Positions 1 to 7,980 of a DNA stretch of 39,981 nt are shown here, one piece after another. Origin of the DNA: Candidatus Brevifilum fermentans (GTDB taxonomy: Bacteria > Chloroflexota > Anaerolineae > Anaerolineales > Villigracilaceae); assembly GCA_945877125.1 (NCBI GenBank), contig CAMCQT010000035.1, positions 1 to 39,981 on the forward strand, written 5' to 3'. Position 1 is the stretch's first letter, and every line of letters starts with the position of its first letter. The notes under the pieces were generated by a model. The model did no database searches. It was given only the letters and a program-made list of their open reading frames with translations, and was not told where the DNA came from. Both the position numbers and the translations under genes were made by a program.

Positions 1-140
1 AAGAGTGGTACTCCGCAGGTTGCATAATTAGTAAAAAGTAAAAAGGTAAGAAGTAAAAAGTCCCCTGAAATTTCAGGGGACTTTTTACTTCTTACCTTTT
101 TACTTTTTACTAATTATGCAACCTGCGGAGTACCACTCTT
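1..140. repeat. Perfect 140-base palindrome at the window start
   Basis: Base i is complementary to base 141-i over the whole stretch, giving two 70-base arms with no mismatch that I can see. Bases 1-27 read on the plus strand as the last eight codons plus stop of ftsH (Lys-Ser-Gly-Thr-Pro-Gln-Val-Ala-stop), which is the same sequence as the true ftsH end at 114-140 in the opposite direction. A natural terminator sits at the centre, but natural terminators do not mirror coding sequence. The likeliest reading is a fold-back artefact at a contig end. Confidence 0.9.
56..85 (-). terminator. ftsH terminator hairpin
   Basis: The core is a GC-rich stem (AGTCCCCTGA with its complement) flanked by A and T runs. 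It lies 28 bases past the ftsH stop on the minus strand and has the form of a Rho-independent terminator. It is also the centre of the larger palindrome at 1-140, so only the half from 71 upward is certain to be natural. Confidence 0.6.
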
Positions 141-1979
141 CTTGCCCAAAGGTGATGGGAAGAGTTGTTCAAATTCCTCGCGGTTGATCGATTCAACTTC
201 AAGAAGTTTCTTGGCAATAATATCCAGTTGCTTGCGATATTTCTTGACCAGAGCCTTGGACTGCTTGTACGCATCTTCCACGATCTTGCGGACTTCACGG
301 TCAATTTGCTCGGCGACGGCTTCGGAGTAATCACGTTGTTCTGAGATTTCGCGCCCAAGGAAGATCATCTCTTCCTTTTGACCGTAGGTCATGGTGCCCA
401 TTTCTGCGCTCATGCCCAGGCGAGTGACCATGGCGCGTGCCATGCGAGTCACCTGCTCAATATCGTTGGATGCGCCCGAGGTAATATCGTCAAAGATCAA
501 TTCCTCTGCGGCACGTCCGCCAAGCGCCATGACGAGGGTGGCGATCATTTTCTTGCGTGACATCAGGATGCGGTCTTCATCGGGGCGGAACCAGGTTACG
601 CCGCCGGCTTGTCCACGGCCTACGATGGTTACTTTTTGCACGGGGTCTGCCTCAGCGATAGCATTAGCCACGATCGCATGACCAGCTTCATGGTAGGCAA
701 TGATGCGCTTCTCTTCATCAGAGATTAAGCGAGATTTGCGTTCAGGTCCCATCACCACGCGCTCGATGGCTTCTTCCAATTCCGATTGACCGATGGATTT
801 CTTGTTGCGGCGGGCGGCTAAAATAGCGCCTTCGTTCACAAGGTTTTCCAAATCAGCGCCTACGAAACCGGGGGTACCACGCGCAACAGACGCGAGATCG
901 ATCTCAGGCTCCAATGGCTTGCCTTTGACGTGTACTTTTAAGATGGCTTCGCGGCCTTTTACGTCAGGGCGATCCAATGTTACGCGGCGGTCAAAGCGAC
1001 CGGGGCGCAAAAGTGCCGGATCCAAAATATCGGGACGGTTGGTGGCGGCGATGATAATGACATTGGTGTCGGTATCGAAACCGTCCATTTCAACCAGCAT
1101 TTGATTCAAGGTCTGCTCGCGTTCATCGTGTGAGCCGCCAAGTCCTGCTCCGCGCTGACGGCCTACGGCATCAATTTCATCTACGAAGATGATGCAGGGC
1201 GAATGTCTCTTAGCCTGGTCAAAAAGATCGCGCACGCGGCTCGCGCCTACGCCCACGAACATCTCAACGAATTCAGAACCAGAGATGGAGAAGAAGGGTA
1301 CGCCCGCTTCGCCAGAGACAGCCTTCGCCAACAAGGTCTTGCCTGTTCCAGGAGGACCAACCAATAAAACACCTTTTGGAATACGCGCGCCAAGTTGAAT
1401 GAACTTCTGCGGCTCTTTCAGGAACTCAACGATCTCCGCCAGCTCCTGTTTTGATTCCTCAATGCCAGCCACATCAGCAAATGTGACGGTAGGATGCTCA
1501 CCACTAAACATGCGCGCGCGGCTCTTTCCGAAGGACATGGCTGCATTATTGCTGCCCTGTGCCTGACGGAAAATAAACCACAGCACGCCGCCCATTAACA
1601 AAATAGGCAAGATATAAAACGCGCCGCTCAAGACACCCGCCCATGCAGAAGGAGCACTAACTTCAATAACCACTTTTTCAGGGGCAAGTTGATCTGCCGT
1701 AACGCCAAGACTGCCAAGCTGATCTACCAATGTAGCATTTGGCTCCTTACGAGATTCAACGCCTTCTTCTGCCGTTCCATCGGTATAAACCACAGTGAAA
1801 GTATCGTCGCTCTTAATAATAATTCGAGCAACTTTACCATCCTGCACAGCCTGCGCCACTTCATTGATAGTAAGCGGCTCCACTGTGCTGGTATTCTCAC
1901 GGAAGCCCATGTAAAGCATGGCGCTGATAGCAACGATCAGAAGGAAATACACAAAAAACGATTGACTACGGGAATTCAC
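114..1979 (-). CDS. ftsH: ATP-dependent zinc metalloprotease FtsH
   Basis: Membrane-anchored AAA+ protease that degrades misfolded membrane proteins and some regulators. The 621-residue product has an N-terminal membrane segment at about residues 8-25, a short extracytoplasmic domain, a second membrane segment near 115-138, the Walker A motif GPPGTGKT at 208-215, the Walker B region IIFVDEID, the second region of homology ending in RPGRFDR, and the zinc site HEAGH at 430-434. I chose the GTG start at 1979 because GGAGGA lies just upstream at 1984-1989; an in-frame TTG twelve bases earlier would overlap that site. Length and domain order are normal for the family. The 3' end is duplicated in inverted form at 1-27. 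Confidence 0.97.
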   Translation of the reverse strand: MNSRSQSFFVYFLLIVAISAMLYMGFRENTSTVEPLTINEVAQAVQDGKVARIIIKSDDTFTVVYTDGTAEEGVESRKEPNATLVDQLGSLGVTADQLAPEKVVIEVSAPSAWAGVLSGAFYILPILLMGGVLWFIFRQAQGSNNAAMSFGKSRARMFSGEHPTVTFADVAGIEESKQELAEIVEFLKEPQKFIQLGARIPKGVLLVGPPGTGKTLLAKAVSGEAGVPFFSISGSEFVEMFVGVGASRVRDLFDQAKRHSPCIIFVDEIDAVGRQRGAGLGGSHDEREQTLNQMLVEMDGFDTDTNVIIIAATNRPDILDPALLRPGRFDRRVTLDRPDVKGREAILKVHVKGKPLEPEIDLASVARGTPGFVGADLENLVNEGAILAARRNKKSIGQSELEEAIERVVMGPERKSRLISDEEKRIIAYHEAGHAIVANAIAEADPVQKVTIVGRGQAGGVTWFRPDEDRILMSRKKMIATLVMALGGRAAEELIFDDITSGASNDIEQVTRMARAMVTRLGMSAEMGTMTYGQKEEMIFLGREISEQRDYSEAVAEQIDREVRKIVEDAYKQSKALVKKYRKQLDIIAKKLLEVESINREEFEQLFPSPLGKKSGTPQVA

Positions 1980-2008
1980 GGAATCCTCCAAATATGACTT
2001 TCGCCTGG

Positions 2009-2017
2009 ATTATACCA
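2009..2017 (-). promoter_or_regulatory. Probable ftsH promoter (extended -10)
   Basis: On the minus strand the sequence TGGTATAAT is an extended -10 element 30 bases upstream of the GTG start. No convincing -35 box is seen, which fits an extended -10 promoter. Confidence 0.5.
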
Positions 2018-2219
2018 AGCCAACCCCCCAGACGACGTGTACAGAGGGAATTTATATGATTTTCTAATACGCACTTTATCCAGCCGAAACCTGGCTGCAA
2101 AAACAATCTAGCTTGGGTTTCTCCCAGAGAGTGTTGCCGGGTTGAACCGCCAAGTTGAGATGTGCTGAGTCCCTCAAAACATACATGTAAAAGCACAATT
2201 TTCAACGAACGACAAATGT

Positions 2220-2238
2220 CACTACCAATTTAGTGGTG
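2220..2238. promoter_or_regulatory. Operator-like dyad before the CDF transporter gene
   Basis: CACTACCAATTTAGTGGTG pairs at seven of nine positions around a central T. It ends eight bases before a weak -10 candidate (TAAAAT at 2246-2251), where a repressor would block polymerase. Metal-efflux genes are often controlled this way, but no regulator is encoded next to it. Confidence 0.35.
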
Positions 2239-2264
2239 TTTTGCATAAAATAACCATCCAAACT

Positions 2265-3212
2265 ATGAAATCTAACTCTACAAACCGTTCGTCTCTCACA
2301 CGCTTTGCCTGGCTTTCAATAGGCGCGGCCGTTCTCACCATCGGACTAAAGACCGTCGCTTACTTCCTAACCGGTTCCGTGGGACTACTTTCAGATGCAC
2401 TGGAATCTGTGGTCAACCTGGTTGGCGCAATGATGGCATTGGCCATGCTGACCATAGCCGCCCGTCCCGCAGACGAGGACCACACCTATGGTCACAGCAA
2501 AGCCGAATACTTCTCAAGCGGCGTTGAAGGGACATTGATTCTCATCGCCGCCATCAGCATTGTCATTACTGCCATTCCAAGACTCATTACGCCCAAGCCG
2601 CTCGAACAGGTTGGGGTGGGCTTGGCGGTTTCGGTTGCCGCTTCACTCATCAACCTAGTCGTCGCGATCATCTTGTCAAAAGCAGGCAAACGTTATGACT
2701 CTATTACGCTTACGGCCGATGCACAACACTTAATGACAGACGTGTGGACATCGGTCGGCGTATTAGCCGGAGTTGGACTGGTAGCCCTCACCGGCTGGGA
2801 ACGATTAGATCCCATTGTGGCGTTCATCGTCGCCGCCAATATCGTCTGGTCAGGGGTTCGCATCGTGCGCATGTCTGCTTTGGGATTGATGGATACGGCT
2901 CTGCCGATTAAAGAGCAGAACCTATTAAAAAGTATTCTTGAAAAATATACGCAAAAGGGAGTGGAATACCACGCGCTTCGCAGCCGCCAATCAGGGTCGC
3001 GGCAGTTCGTGTCGTTTCACGTATTGGTTCCCGGCAAATGGACTGTTCAACGCGGACATAAACTATTGGAAAGTATAGAAGCCGATATTCGCCAGGCGAT
3101 TCCACGCGTTACCGTGTTCACACATTTAGAGTCACTCAACGACCCGGCTTCATGGGAAGATACAGATTTAGACCGTCCGGAAACTCCGTCACCCACTAAA
3201 AAATTGAAGTGA
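2265..3212 (+). CDS. Cation diffusion facilitator (CDF) family metal transporter
   Basis: Probable proton-coupled efflux pump for a divalent metal ion in the cytoplasmic membrane. The 315-residue product shows the family pattern of six membrane segments: LLSDALES in the second segment, the loop [10 protein letters not shown] after it, and the HLMTDVW motif (HxxxD) in the fifth, which together form the metal site, followed by a cytoplasmic C-terminal domain of about 100 residues. The ATG at 2265 is preferred to the in-frame TTG at 2241, which would overlap the likely -10 region. No clear Shine-Dalgarno site is visible. The metal (zinc, iron, cobalt or manganese) cannot be told from sequence. 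The C-terminus ends in a short charged Pro/Thr/Lys tail. Confidence 0.9.
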   Translation: MKSNSTNRSSLTRFAWLSIGAAVLTIGLKTVAYFLTGSVGLLSDALESVVNLVGAMMALAMLTIAARPADEDHTYGHSKAEYFSSGVEGTLILIAAISIVITAIPRLITPKPLEQVGVGLAVSVAASLINLVVAIILSKAGKRYDSITLTADAQHLMTDVWTSVGVLAGVGLVALTGWERLDPIVAFIVAANIVWSGVRIVRMSALGLMDTALPIKEQNLLKSILEKYTQKGVEYHALRSRQSGSRQFVSFHVLVPGKWTVQRGHKLLESIEADIRQAIPRVTVFTHLESLNDPASWEDTDLDRPETPSPTKKLK

Positions 3213-3219
3213 GCCCTCG

Positions 3220-3981
3220 CTATTCGAGTACCAATTCCACGGGACAGTGATCTGACCCCAGCACGGCTTCGTGAATGATCACATCCTTAACGCGCGGCAT
3301 GAGATTTTCTGAAACGAGGAAATAATCCAAGCGCCAGCCGATGCCGCGCTGACGGGCGTTGAGTCGATACGTCCACCAGGTGTATTCGACTTTCTCAGGA
3401 TACAAATGGCGGTACGCATCCACAAAGCCATGATCTAAAAACTTCTGCACCCACTCACGTTCTTCAGGCAGGAAGCCTGAAGTTTTTTCATTCTGTTTTG
3501 GATTTTTCAAATCAATTGGCATGTGAGCGGTATTGAAATCGCCGGTGATGATGATGCTTTCGCCGCGCTTGTGAAGTTCATCGCACAGGTTGAGTAAATG
3601 AGCGTAAAACGCGAGTTTATATTCCACGCGTTCCTGGCCGCGCTGTCCATTCGGGAAGTAAATGTTGAAGAGACGGCAACCAGCCCCAAAGGTTTGAATG
3701 ACGCGCCCTTCCACATCAAATGATTCATCGCCCATGCCCATCACGATCTCATCAGGCTGTTGTTTATAAAAAGTTGTCACGCCGCTGTACCCTGGGCGCT
3801 GGGCTGCATTCCACGAAAAAGGAAGTTGCAGCATGGCACGTTGTTCTTCATTTAATTGTTCGGGGCGTGCCTTGACTTCCTGCAAACACAACGCGTCAGG
3901 CTGCTGCGCGAAGGCCCAATCCAAAGCGCTTTTTCCGAGCGCAGCACGTATTCCATTTACGTTCCATGTGATAATTTTCAT
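3220..3981 (-). CDS. xth: Exodeoxyribonuclease III
   Basis: DNA repair nuclease of the exonuclease III/APE1 family, acting at abasic sites and as a 3'-5' exonuclease. The 253-residue product begins MKIITWNVNGIR and has the metal ligand Glu35 (LQEVKA), Asp148 and Asn150 in GDFNTAH, and the C-terminal GSDHCP with Asp244 and His245. A longer frame runs upstream, but AAGGAA lies just before the ATG at 3981 and the family starts there. It is divergent from the response-regulator gene, with 54 bases between the two starts, and its stop lies a few bases past the convergent CDF gene. Confidence 0.95.
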   Translation of the reverse strand: MKIITWNVNGIRAALGKSALDWAFAQQPDALCLQEVKARPEQLNEEQRAMLQLPFSWNAAQRPGYSGVTTFYKQQPDEIVMGMGDESFDVEGRVIQTFGAGCRLFNIYFPNGQRGQERVEYKLAFYAHLLNLCDELHKRGESIIITGDFNTAHMPIDLKNPKQNEKTSGFLPEEREWVQKFLDHGFVDAYRHLYPEKVEYTWWTYRLNARQRGIGWRLDYFLVSENLMPRVKDVIIHEAVLGSDHCPVELVLE

Positions 3982-4035
3982 CGAGTGTTCCTTATTTTTT
4001 CTATGGTAAACTTGCCAGAAAGAGACAGGAGAAAA

Positions 4036-4428
4036 ATGAACAATACAACTGTCAAGCATATTGTTTGCATTGAAGACGAACCGGAAATGATCGACTTGAT
4101 TCAACTCATCCTTAATCGCCGCGGATTTGAAGTGCTTGGCGCACCGGGTGGAAAAGAAGGGCTTGAAATGGTTCGGAAAACACTTCCTGACCTTGTTTTA
4201 CTTGATTTAATGATGCCTGATATGGACGGTTGGGAAGTATACCAACAAATGAAAGCCGACGATTCCACACGCAATATTCCAGTCATTGTTGTCACAGCCA
4301 AGGCACAAAACATTGATAAAGTGTTGGGCTTGCACATCGCAAAAGTGGACGACTACATTGCCAAGCCTTTTGGCCCACAGGAATTAATAGATAGTGTTGA
4401 AAGAGTACTCAGCCAAAAAACATCCTGA
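4036..4428 (+). CDS. Single-domain response regulator (CheY-like)
   Basis: Stand-alone receiver domain of 130 residues with no output domain. The acidic pocket is Glu13-Asp14-Glu15, the phospho-acceptor is Asp57 in LLDLMMPDMDG, the switch threonine is Thr87 and the conserved lysine is Lys110 in AKPF. I chose the ATG at 4036 because ACAGGAG lies eight bases upstream; the open frame extends further back but overlaps xth on the other strand. No histidine kinase is adjacent, so its partner and output are unknown. It may act by protein contact, as CheY or Spo0F do. A terminator follows at once. Confidence 0.9.
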   Translation: MNNTTVKHIVCIEDEPEMIDLIQLILNRRGFEVLGAPGGKEGLEMVRKTLPDLVLLDLMMPDMDGWEVYQQMKADDSTRNIPVIVVTAKAQNIDKVLGLHIAKVDDYIAKPFGPQELIDSVERVLSQKTS

Positions 4429-4438
4429 TTTCTCACAG

Positions 4439-4464
4439 GGCGGCGAAACAGCCGCCTTGTTTTA
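4439..4464 (+). terminator. Rho-independent terminator after the response regulator
   Basis: Stem GGCGGC, loop GAAACA, stem GCCGCC, then TTGTTTTA. It lies 10 bases after the stop and 16 bases before the next gene start, so it separates the two transcription units. Confidence 0.85.
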
Positions 4465-4479
4465 TGAGTAGCCCAGACC

Positions 4480-4851
4480 ATGCCCCATCCCATCATCATC
4501 TACAACCTGAACAAAGAGATTCAAGACCCGCCGCGTGTGGGATATTGCGACTCATTTTTGTGCCGTTTACGCGGACTCATGTTCCGCTCGCATCTGGAAC
4601 TTAACGAAGGCTTGCTCCTGGTCGAGAAGCGGGATTCACGCCTCGACACTTCGATCCACATGTTCTTCGTCTCATTTGACTTGGCGGTTTTTTGGATCAA
4701 CTCTGAAATGACCGTTGTCGATAAGGTCATCGCCAAATCTTGGCACCCGGCCTACTTCTCTAAAACAGACGCAAAATACACGCTGGAAATCCACCCTGAT
4801 CGCTTTGGGGATTACGAAATCGGCGATAAAGTTGAATTCAAGAATTTATAA
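4480..4851 (+). CDS. DUF192 family protein
   Basis: A 123-residue protein of the DUF192 family (small, compact beta-rich proteins of unknown role). The signature is LRGLMFRS near residue 30, then LLLVEKR, a hydrophobic FFVSFDLAVFWIN segment and the closing YEIGDKVEF. Many family members are exported, but this one has no signal peptide. No Shine-Dalgarno site is visible before the ATG. It begins 16 bases after a terminator and is 42 bases before the LysM/M23 gene, so the two may be cotranscribed. The family has no established biochemical activity, so I assign none. Confidence 0.85.
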   Translation: MPHPIIIYNLNKEIQDPPRVGYCDSFLCRLRGLMFRSHLELNEGLLLVEKRDSRLDTSIHMFFVSFDLAVFWINSEMTVVDKVIAKSWHPAYFSKTDAKYTLEIHPDRFGDYEIGDKVEFKNL

Positions 4852-4893
4852 CTTGTCCCTCGACTGCGCCGCACATTATCCCGACACATTTTC

Positions 4894-6324
4894 ATGAAGA
4901 TAAATAAAAAAAACATGACCAAACGAATTTCCTTGCTTTTCCTTCTTCTTTCTTTTTTGATACTCCCCTTTCAACCTGTCCAAGCTCAAGAAACCAGCGG
5001 GCCTGTTTACATTGTGCAGCCCGGTGACAGCCTCTCGTCGATTGCTGTTTTTTTCAGCATCAGCCTGACTGATCTCATGAGCGCAAACGACATCACGGAC
5101 GCAAATCAACTGGATGCAGGGCAGCAACTTGTCATCCCGGGGCTTGAGGGCATCACAGGAGTTATCAACACAGAAATTATCAACTTTGGCGATTCATTCC
5201 GCAGTCTCACCCGCCGCACCCAGGTGCCGCTGAATATGTTCAAGAAGCTGAATCATATCGTCAGCCCGAGCGAATTTTATGTGGGCGTGAACATGATCGT
5301 GCCTGTGCAGGAAGGCAGCCAAAATCTTACAAAACGAGTTTCAGTCGGCGCAGGCGAATCTCTGCTTGAACTGGCTGTAAAGCAAAATACAGATACGTGG
5401 ACGCTTGCTCATTACAATAATCTGCAAGGTTCATGGGACAGCATGGCAGGCGATACCCTTTTCACCCCCGGAGAAAACGGCGAACAAATCGCAAGCGGAC
5501 TGCCCTCGGCGTTCATCAGCGCAGAGATACGCGACCTGCCGATTAAGCAAGGCGGCACGGGCGTGATCAAAGTGAATACCATTCCAGGCGTCACCCTCGG
5601 CGGAATTTTGGTTGACCATCCACTAAACTTCTTCGCCGTGGAGGATGGGACGCAGGTTGCATTGCAGGGTGTACATGCTTTGCTGACACCGGGCATCTAT
5701 CCGCTGCGGCTGGATGCGACCCTGCCAGATGGAAGCAAACAATCCTACGAACAGTATATTTTGATTGTCTCGGGAAATTATCCCGATGACCCGCTTCTTT
5801 ATGTTGACCCCATCACCATTGACCCCGCTGAAACAGAGCCGGAATCAAATCAACTTATCAGCATAACCACTCCCGTGACTGTCGAGAAATTCTGGGCGGG
5901 TGATTTTACGTCACCTGCATCCCAGTACGCAGATGCCACCTATTTCACTTCACGCTTCGGAAACCGCCGCACTTACATCGGCACGGGAACAGAACTATCC
6001 ATTCAGGGATTTCACACCGGTCTCGACTTTGGCGGCGGCACAGGGCTGCCCATCACAACCCCTGCACGCGGAAAAGTGGTTTTTGCTCAGGCGTGGACAG
6101 TGCGCGGCAACACCACCATCATTGACCACGGCTGGGGCGTGTACAGCGGATTCTGGCATCAGTCCAAATTTTATGTGCAAGTCGGCGACATCGTGGAGCA
6201 AGGTCAGGTGATCGGCGAAGTGGGCGGCACGGGGCGCGTCACAGGTCCGCACCTGCACTGGGAGTTGTGGGTAAACGGCATCCAGGTAGACCCGATGGAT
6301 TGGCTAACCAACACATATCCGTAG
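4894..6324 (+). CDS. Secreted LysM-domain M23 metallopeptidase
   Basis: Exported cell-wall-associated protein of 476 residues. A lysine-rich start and hydrophobic core form a signal peptide ending near AQA at about residue 32. A LysM domain follows (VYIVQPGDSLSSIA, about 38-83) and a second degenerate LysM-like repeat (about 90-140), then a middle region of unknown fold and the C-terminal M23 (LytM) domain. Zinc ligands are His374 and Asp378 (HTGLDFG) and His455 in HLHWE, with His453 beside it, so the enzyme looks active. An in-frame ATG seven codons later is an alternative start. LysM suggests peptidoglycan or glycan binding; the M23 domain suggests an endopeptidase or an envelope morphogenesis role. 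Confidence 0.92.
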   Translation: MKINKKNMTKRISLLFLLLSFLILPFQPVQAQETSGPVYIVQPGDSLSSIAVFFSISLTDLMSANDITDANQLDAGQQLVIPGLEGITGVINTEIINFGDSFRSLTRRTQVPLNMFKKLNHIVSPSEFYVGVNMIVPVQEGSQNLTKRVSVGAGESLLELAVKQNTDTWTLAHYNNLQGSWDSMAGDTLFTPGENGEQIASGLPSAFISAEIRDLPIKQGGTGVIKVNTIPGVTLGGILVDHPLNFFAVEDGTQVALQGVHALLTPGIYPLRLDATLPDGSKQSYEQYILIVSGNYPDDPLLYVDPITIDPAETEPESNQLISITTPVTVEKFWAGDFTSPASQYADATYFTSRFGNRRTYIGTGTELSIQGFHTGLDFGGGTGLPITTPARGKVVFAQAWTVRGNTTIIDHGWGVYSGFWHQSKFYVQVGDIVEQGQVIGEVGGTGRVTGPHLHWELWVNGIQVDPMDWLTNTYP

Positions 6325-6358
6325 CTGAGAAAAATTTGTAAAACATATTTGTCCTCCC

Positions 6359-6388
6359 AAAGCCAGTGACTCTCGTCACTGGCTTTTA
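6359..6388. terminator. Bidirectional terminator between convergent genes
   Basis: AAAGCCAGTGAC, a short loop, then GTCACTGGCTTTT. The stem has A and T runs on both sides, and it serves both the M23 gene on the plus strand and the MerR gene on the minus strand. Confidence 0.85.
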
Positions 6389-6399
6389 CTTCTCACTTT

Positions 6400-7146
6400 T
6401 TACTTCTTCCTCCCCCCCACATAGACCTTGACCGCTTCGCGCATGAACTCGCTCAAATTGGGCGCAACTTTTTCATAGTTGTCACGGAAACGCGGGTCGT
6501 CGTTGTACAAGTCTGCAAGCCCGAGCAATTGCTCGTCATTGGGACTCCAGAAATATTGCATGTGCTTGTGCCAGCGCGCAATCACAGCCTGAACTTCCCT
6601 GCTCCCCGCACTCGTAGACATGACAGCCGCCAGGTCAGAATAAATAGATTTGCCTTCTGCAAGAATCGCCTGCTTCTCTGACTCAGAGTAGGATTTCCAC
6701 TTACGATTGGATGCGCGCACAATTTCGGGGTCGTACATTTTCTCGGCTTCCTGCGCGAGTTTTTCCTGTTCCTCTTCGCTAAAGCCTTCAAAAAAACCTT
6801 TTTGGCTCATAAGTTTTTCTCCTTTTAAATGTTGAATGGTATTGTCCACCGTAGCAAGCAAATGATTCAGCCGCGTGGACTGTTTTTGCAACGCCTCCTT
6901 GTGTCCTTGCAGCGCGCCCAACACATCGAAATCACGCCGTCCCATGATTCGCTTGATCTCTTCGAGCGGGAAATCTAACTCACGATAAAACAGAATTTGC
7001 TGTAACTTCAACAACGCCTCCTCCCCGTAGTAGCGATAGCCATTATCGCCAATATGGGATGGCTTGAGGAGACCAATGTCGTCGTAGTGATGCAAAGTCC
7101 GCGGCGTGACGCCTGCCATTTGAGAGAGTTGCTTTACAGTGAACAT
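6400..7146 (-). CDS. MerR family regulator with TipAS antibiotic-recognition domain
   Basis: Ligand-responsive transcription activator of 248 residues. Residues 1-70 are the MerR winged helix-turn-helix (MFTVKQLSQMAGVTPRTLHHYDDIGLLKP), followed by a dimerising coiled coil at about 75-112 and a TipAS domain at about 115-245 rich in Trp, Tyr and Glu. TipA proteins bind thiopeptides or other hydrophobic toxins and turn on their own promoter. The promoter here has the 19-base spacer typical of MerR targets with a dyad in it, so autoregulation is likely. A second Met at about residue 114 (MSQKGFF) could give a TipAS-only protein, as in Streptomyces tipA; it is preceded on the minus strand by AAAAGGAG, a good ribosome site. 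Confidence 0.92.
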   Translation of the reverse strand: MFTVKQLSQMAGVTPRTLHHYDDIGLLKPSHIGDNGYRYYGEEALLKLQQILFYRELDFPLEEIKRIMGRRDFDVLGALQGHKEALQKQSTRLNHLLATVDNTIQHLKGEKLMSQKGFFEGFSEEEQEKLAQEAEKMYDPEIVRASNRKWKSYSESEKQAILAEGKSIYSDLAAVMSTSAGSREVQAVIARWHKHMQYFWSPNDEQLLGLADLYNDDPRFRDNYEKVAPNLSEFMREAVKVYVGGRKK

Positions 7147-7152
7147 GATGCT

Positions 7153-7183
7153 AATATAAACCCTGACGTAACGTTAATGTCAA
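7153..7183 (-). promoter_or_regulatory. MerR-type promoter with 19-base spacer and central dyad
   Basis: On the minus strand: -35 TTGACA (7178-7183), a 19-base spacer and -10 TATATT (7153-7158). The dyad TGACGTAACGTTAATGTCA (7164-7182, plus-strand reading) spans the spacer and has the perfect core TAACGTTA. Six bases separate the -10 box from the ATG, so the start of transcription should fall on the A of the start codon (leaderless). Confidence 0.8.
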
Positions 7184-7245
7184 GGAAGAAAACGGATTTC
7201 GAATCGAATAAGCGGATGGAAACGGATTTACTGATTTCTGTGGTT

Positions 7246-7251
7246 TATAAT
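7246..7251 (+). promoter_or_regulatory. -10 box seven bases before an ATG (leaderless start)
   Basis: TATAAT is followed by seven bases and the ATG of the pseudouridine synthase gene. There is no Shine-Dalgarno site and no good -35 box. Confidence 0.6.
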
Positions 7252-7258
7252 TCCACTT

Positions 7259-7927
7259 ATGGATATCATTTATAAAGACGAACACATTCTCATCATCAAT
7301 AAACCCGCCGGGCTTTCGGTTCTGCCCGAAGGCTGGGAGCCAGACGCGCCGTATCTGGTAAAAATGCTCGAAGAAGAATATGAAAAAATATGGGTCGTTC
7401 ATCGCCTCGATAAATTCACCAGCGGCGTGTTGGTCTTTGCATTAAATGCAGAAGCCCACCGCTCACTTAACATTCAATTTGAAAAACATGAAACCGAAAA
7501 AGTGTATCGCGCCATTACCGTCGGCGCGCCGCCGTGGAAGGAACGCATCACCAAGTTCCCGCTGCGAGTCAACGTGGGGCACAAACACAGAACGATGGTT
7601 GACAACAAAAACGGGATGCGCTCCGAAACTCAATTCAGAGTCTTGAACTGGGTTCAGATTTCCCCCGAACTGGCAGAAGGCGCGGCGCTGGTTGAAGCCC
7701 GCCCGATGACCGGGCGCACGCACCAGATCAGAGTCCATGCCTACGCCTTGGGCTATCCGCTGTTGGGCGACACCCTGTACAGCGCGCCAGAAACGAACAT
7801 CATCGCGCGCCCCGCTTTGCACGCGCACTCATTAACTTTCAATCATCCAGTTTCAAATGAACGGGTTAGTTTCACCGCCCCCTACCCCGCCGACTTCAAA
7901 AAAGCAGTAAAAACTTTAGCCCTTTAA
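7259..7927 (+). CDS. RluA family pseudouridine synthase
   Basis: Converts specific uridines in RNA (rRNA or tRNA) to pseudouridine. The 222-residue product lacks an S4 domain and consists of the catalytic domain alone: DIIYKDEHILIINKPAG at the start, the catalytic Asp51 in HRLDKFTSG, and the RPMTGRTHQIRVH motif near residue 147 with LGYPLLGDTLY after it. This matches the RluA class; the exact RNA target cannot be assigned. The ATG is directly downstream of a -10 box and probably leaderless. It is convergent with the DUF1015 gene across a near-perfect palindrome. Confidence 0.93.
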   Translation: MDIIYKDEHILIINKPAGLSVLPEGWEPDAPYLVKMLEEEYEKIWVVHRLDKFTSGVLVFALNAEAHRSLNIQFEKHETEKVYRAITVGAPPWKERITKFPLRVNVGHKHRTMVDNKNGMRSETQFRVLNWVQISPELAEGAALVEARPMTGRTHQIRVHAYALGYPLLGDTLYSAPETNIIARPALHAHSLTFNHPVSNERVSFTAPYPADFKKAVKTLAL

Positions 7928-7930
7928 ATA

Positions 7931-7976
7931 TTTACAGGTTGGCAAGTTTGAACGTTCAAACCTGCCAACCTGTAAA
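7931..7976. repeat. 46-base near-perfect palindrome between convergent genes
   Basis: TTTACAGGTTGGCA and its complement enclose a second inverted pair centred on AACGTT. Only one base pair is mismatched. It may act as a bidirectional terminator, and its form also fits a dispersed REP-like repeat. I see no second copy in this window. Confidence 0.75.
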
Positions 7977-7980
7977 CTTT

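Noticed and set aside
1966-2205. Minus-strand frame upstream of ftsH
   Set aside because: It overlaps the ftsH promoter and start in another frame and has no ribosome site.
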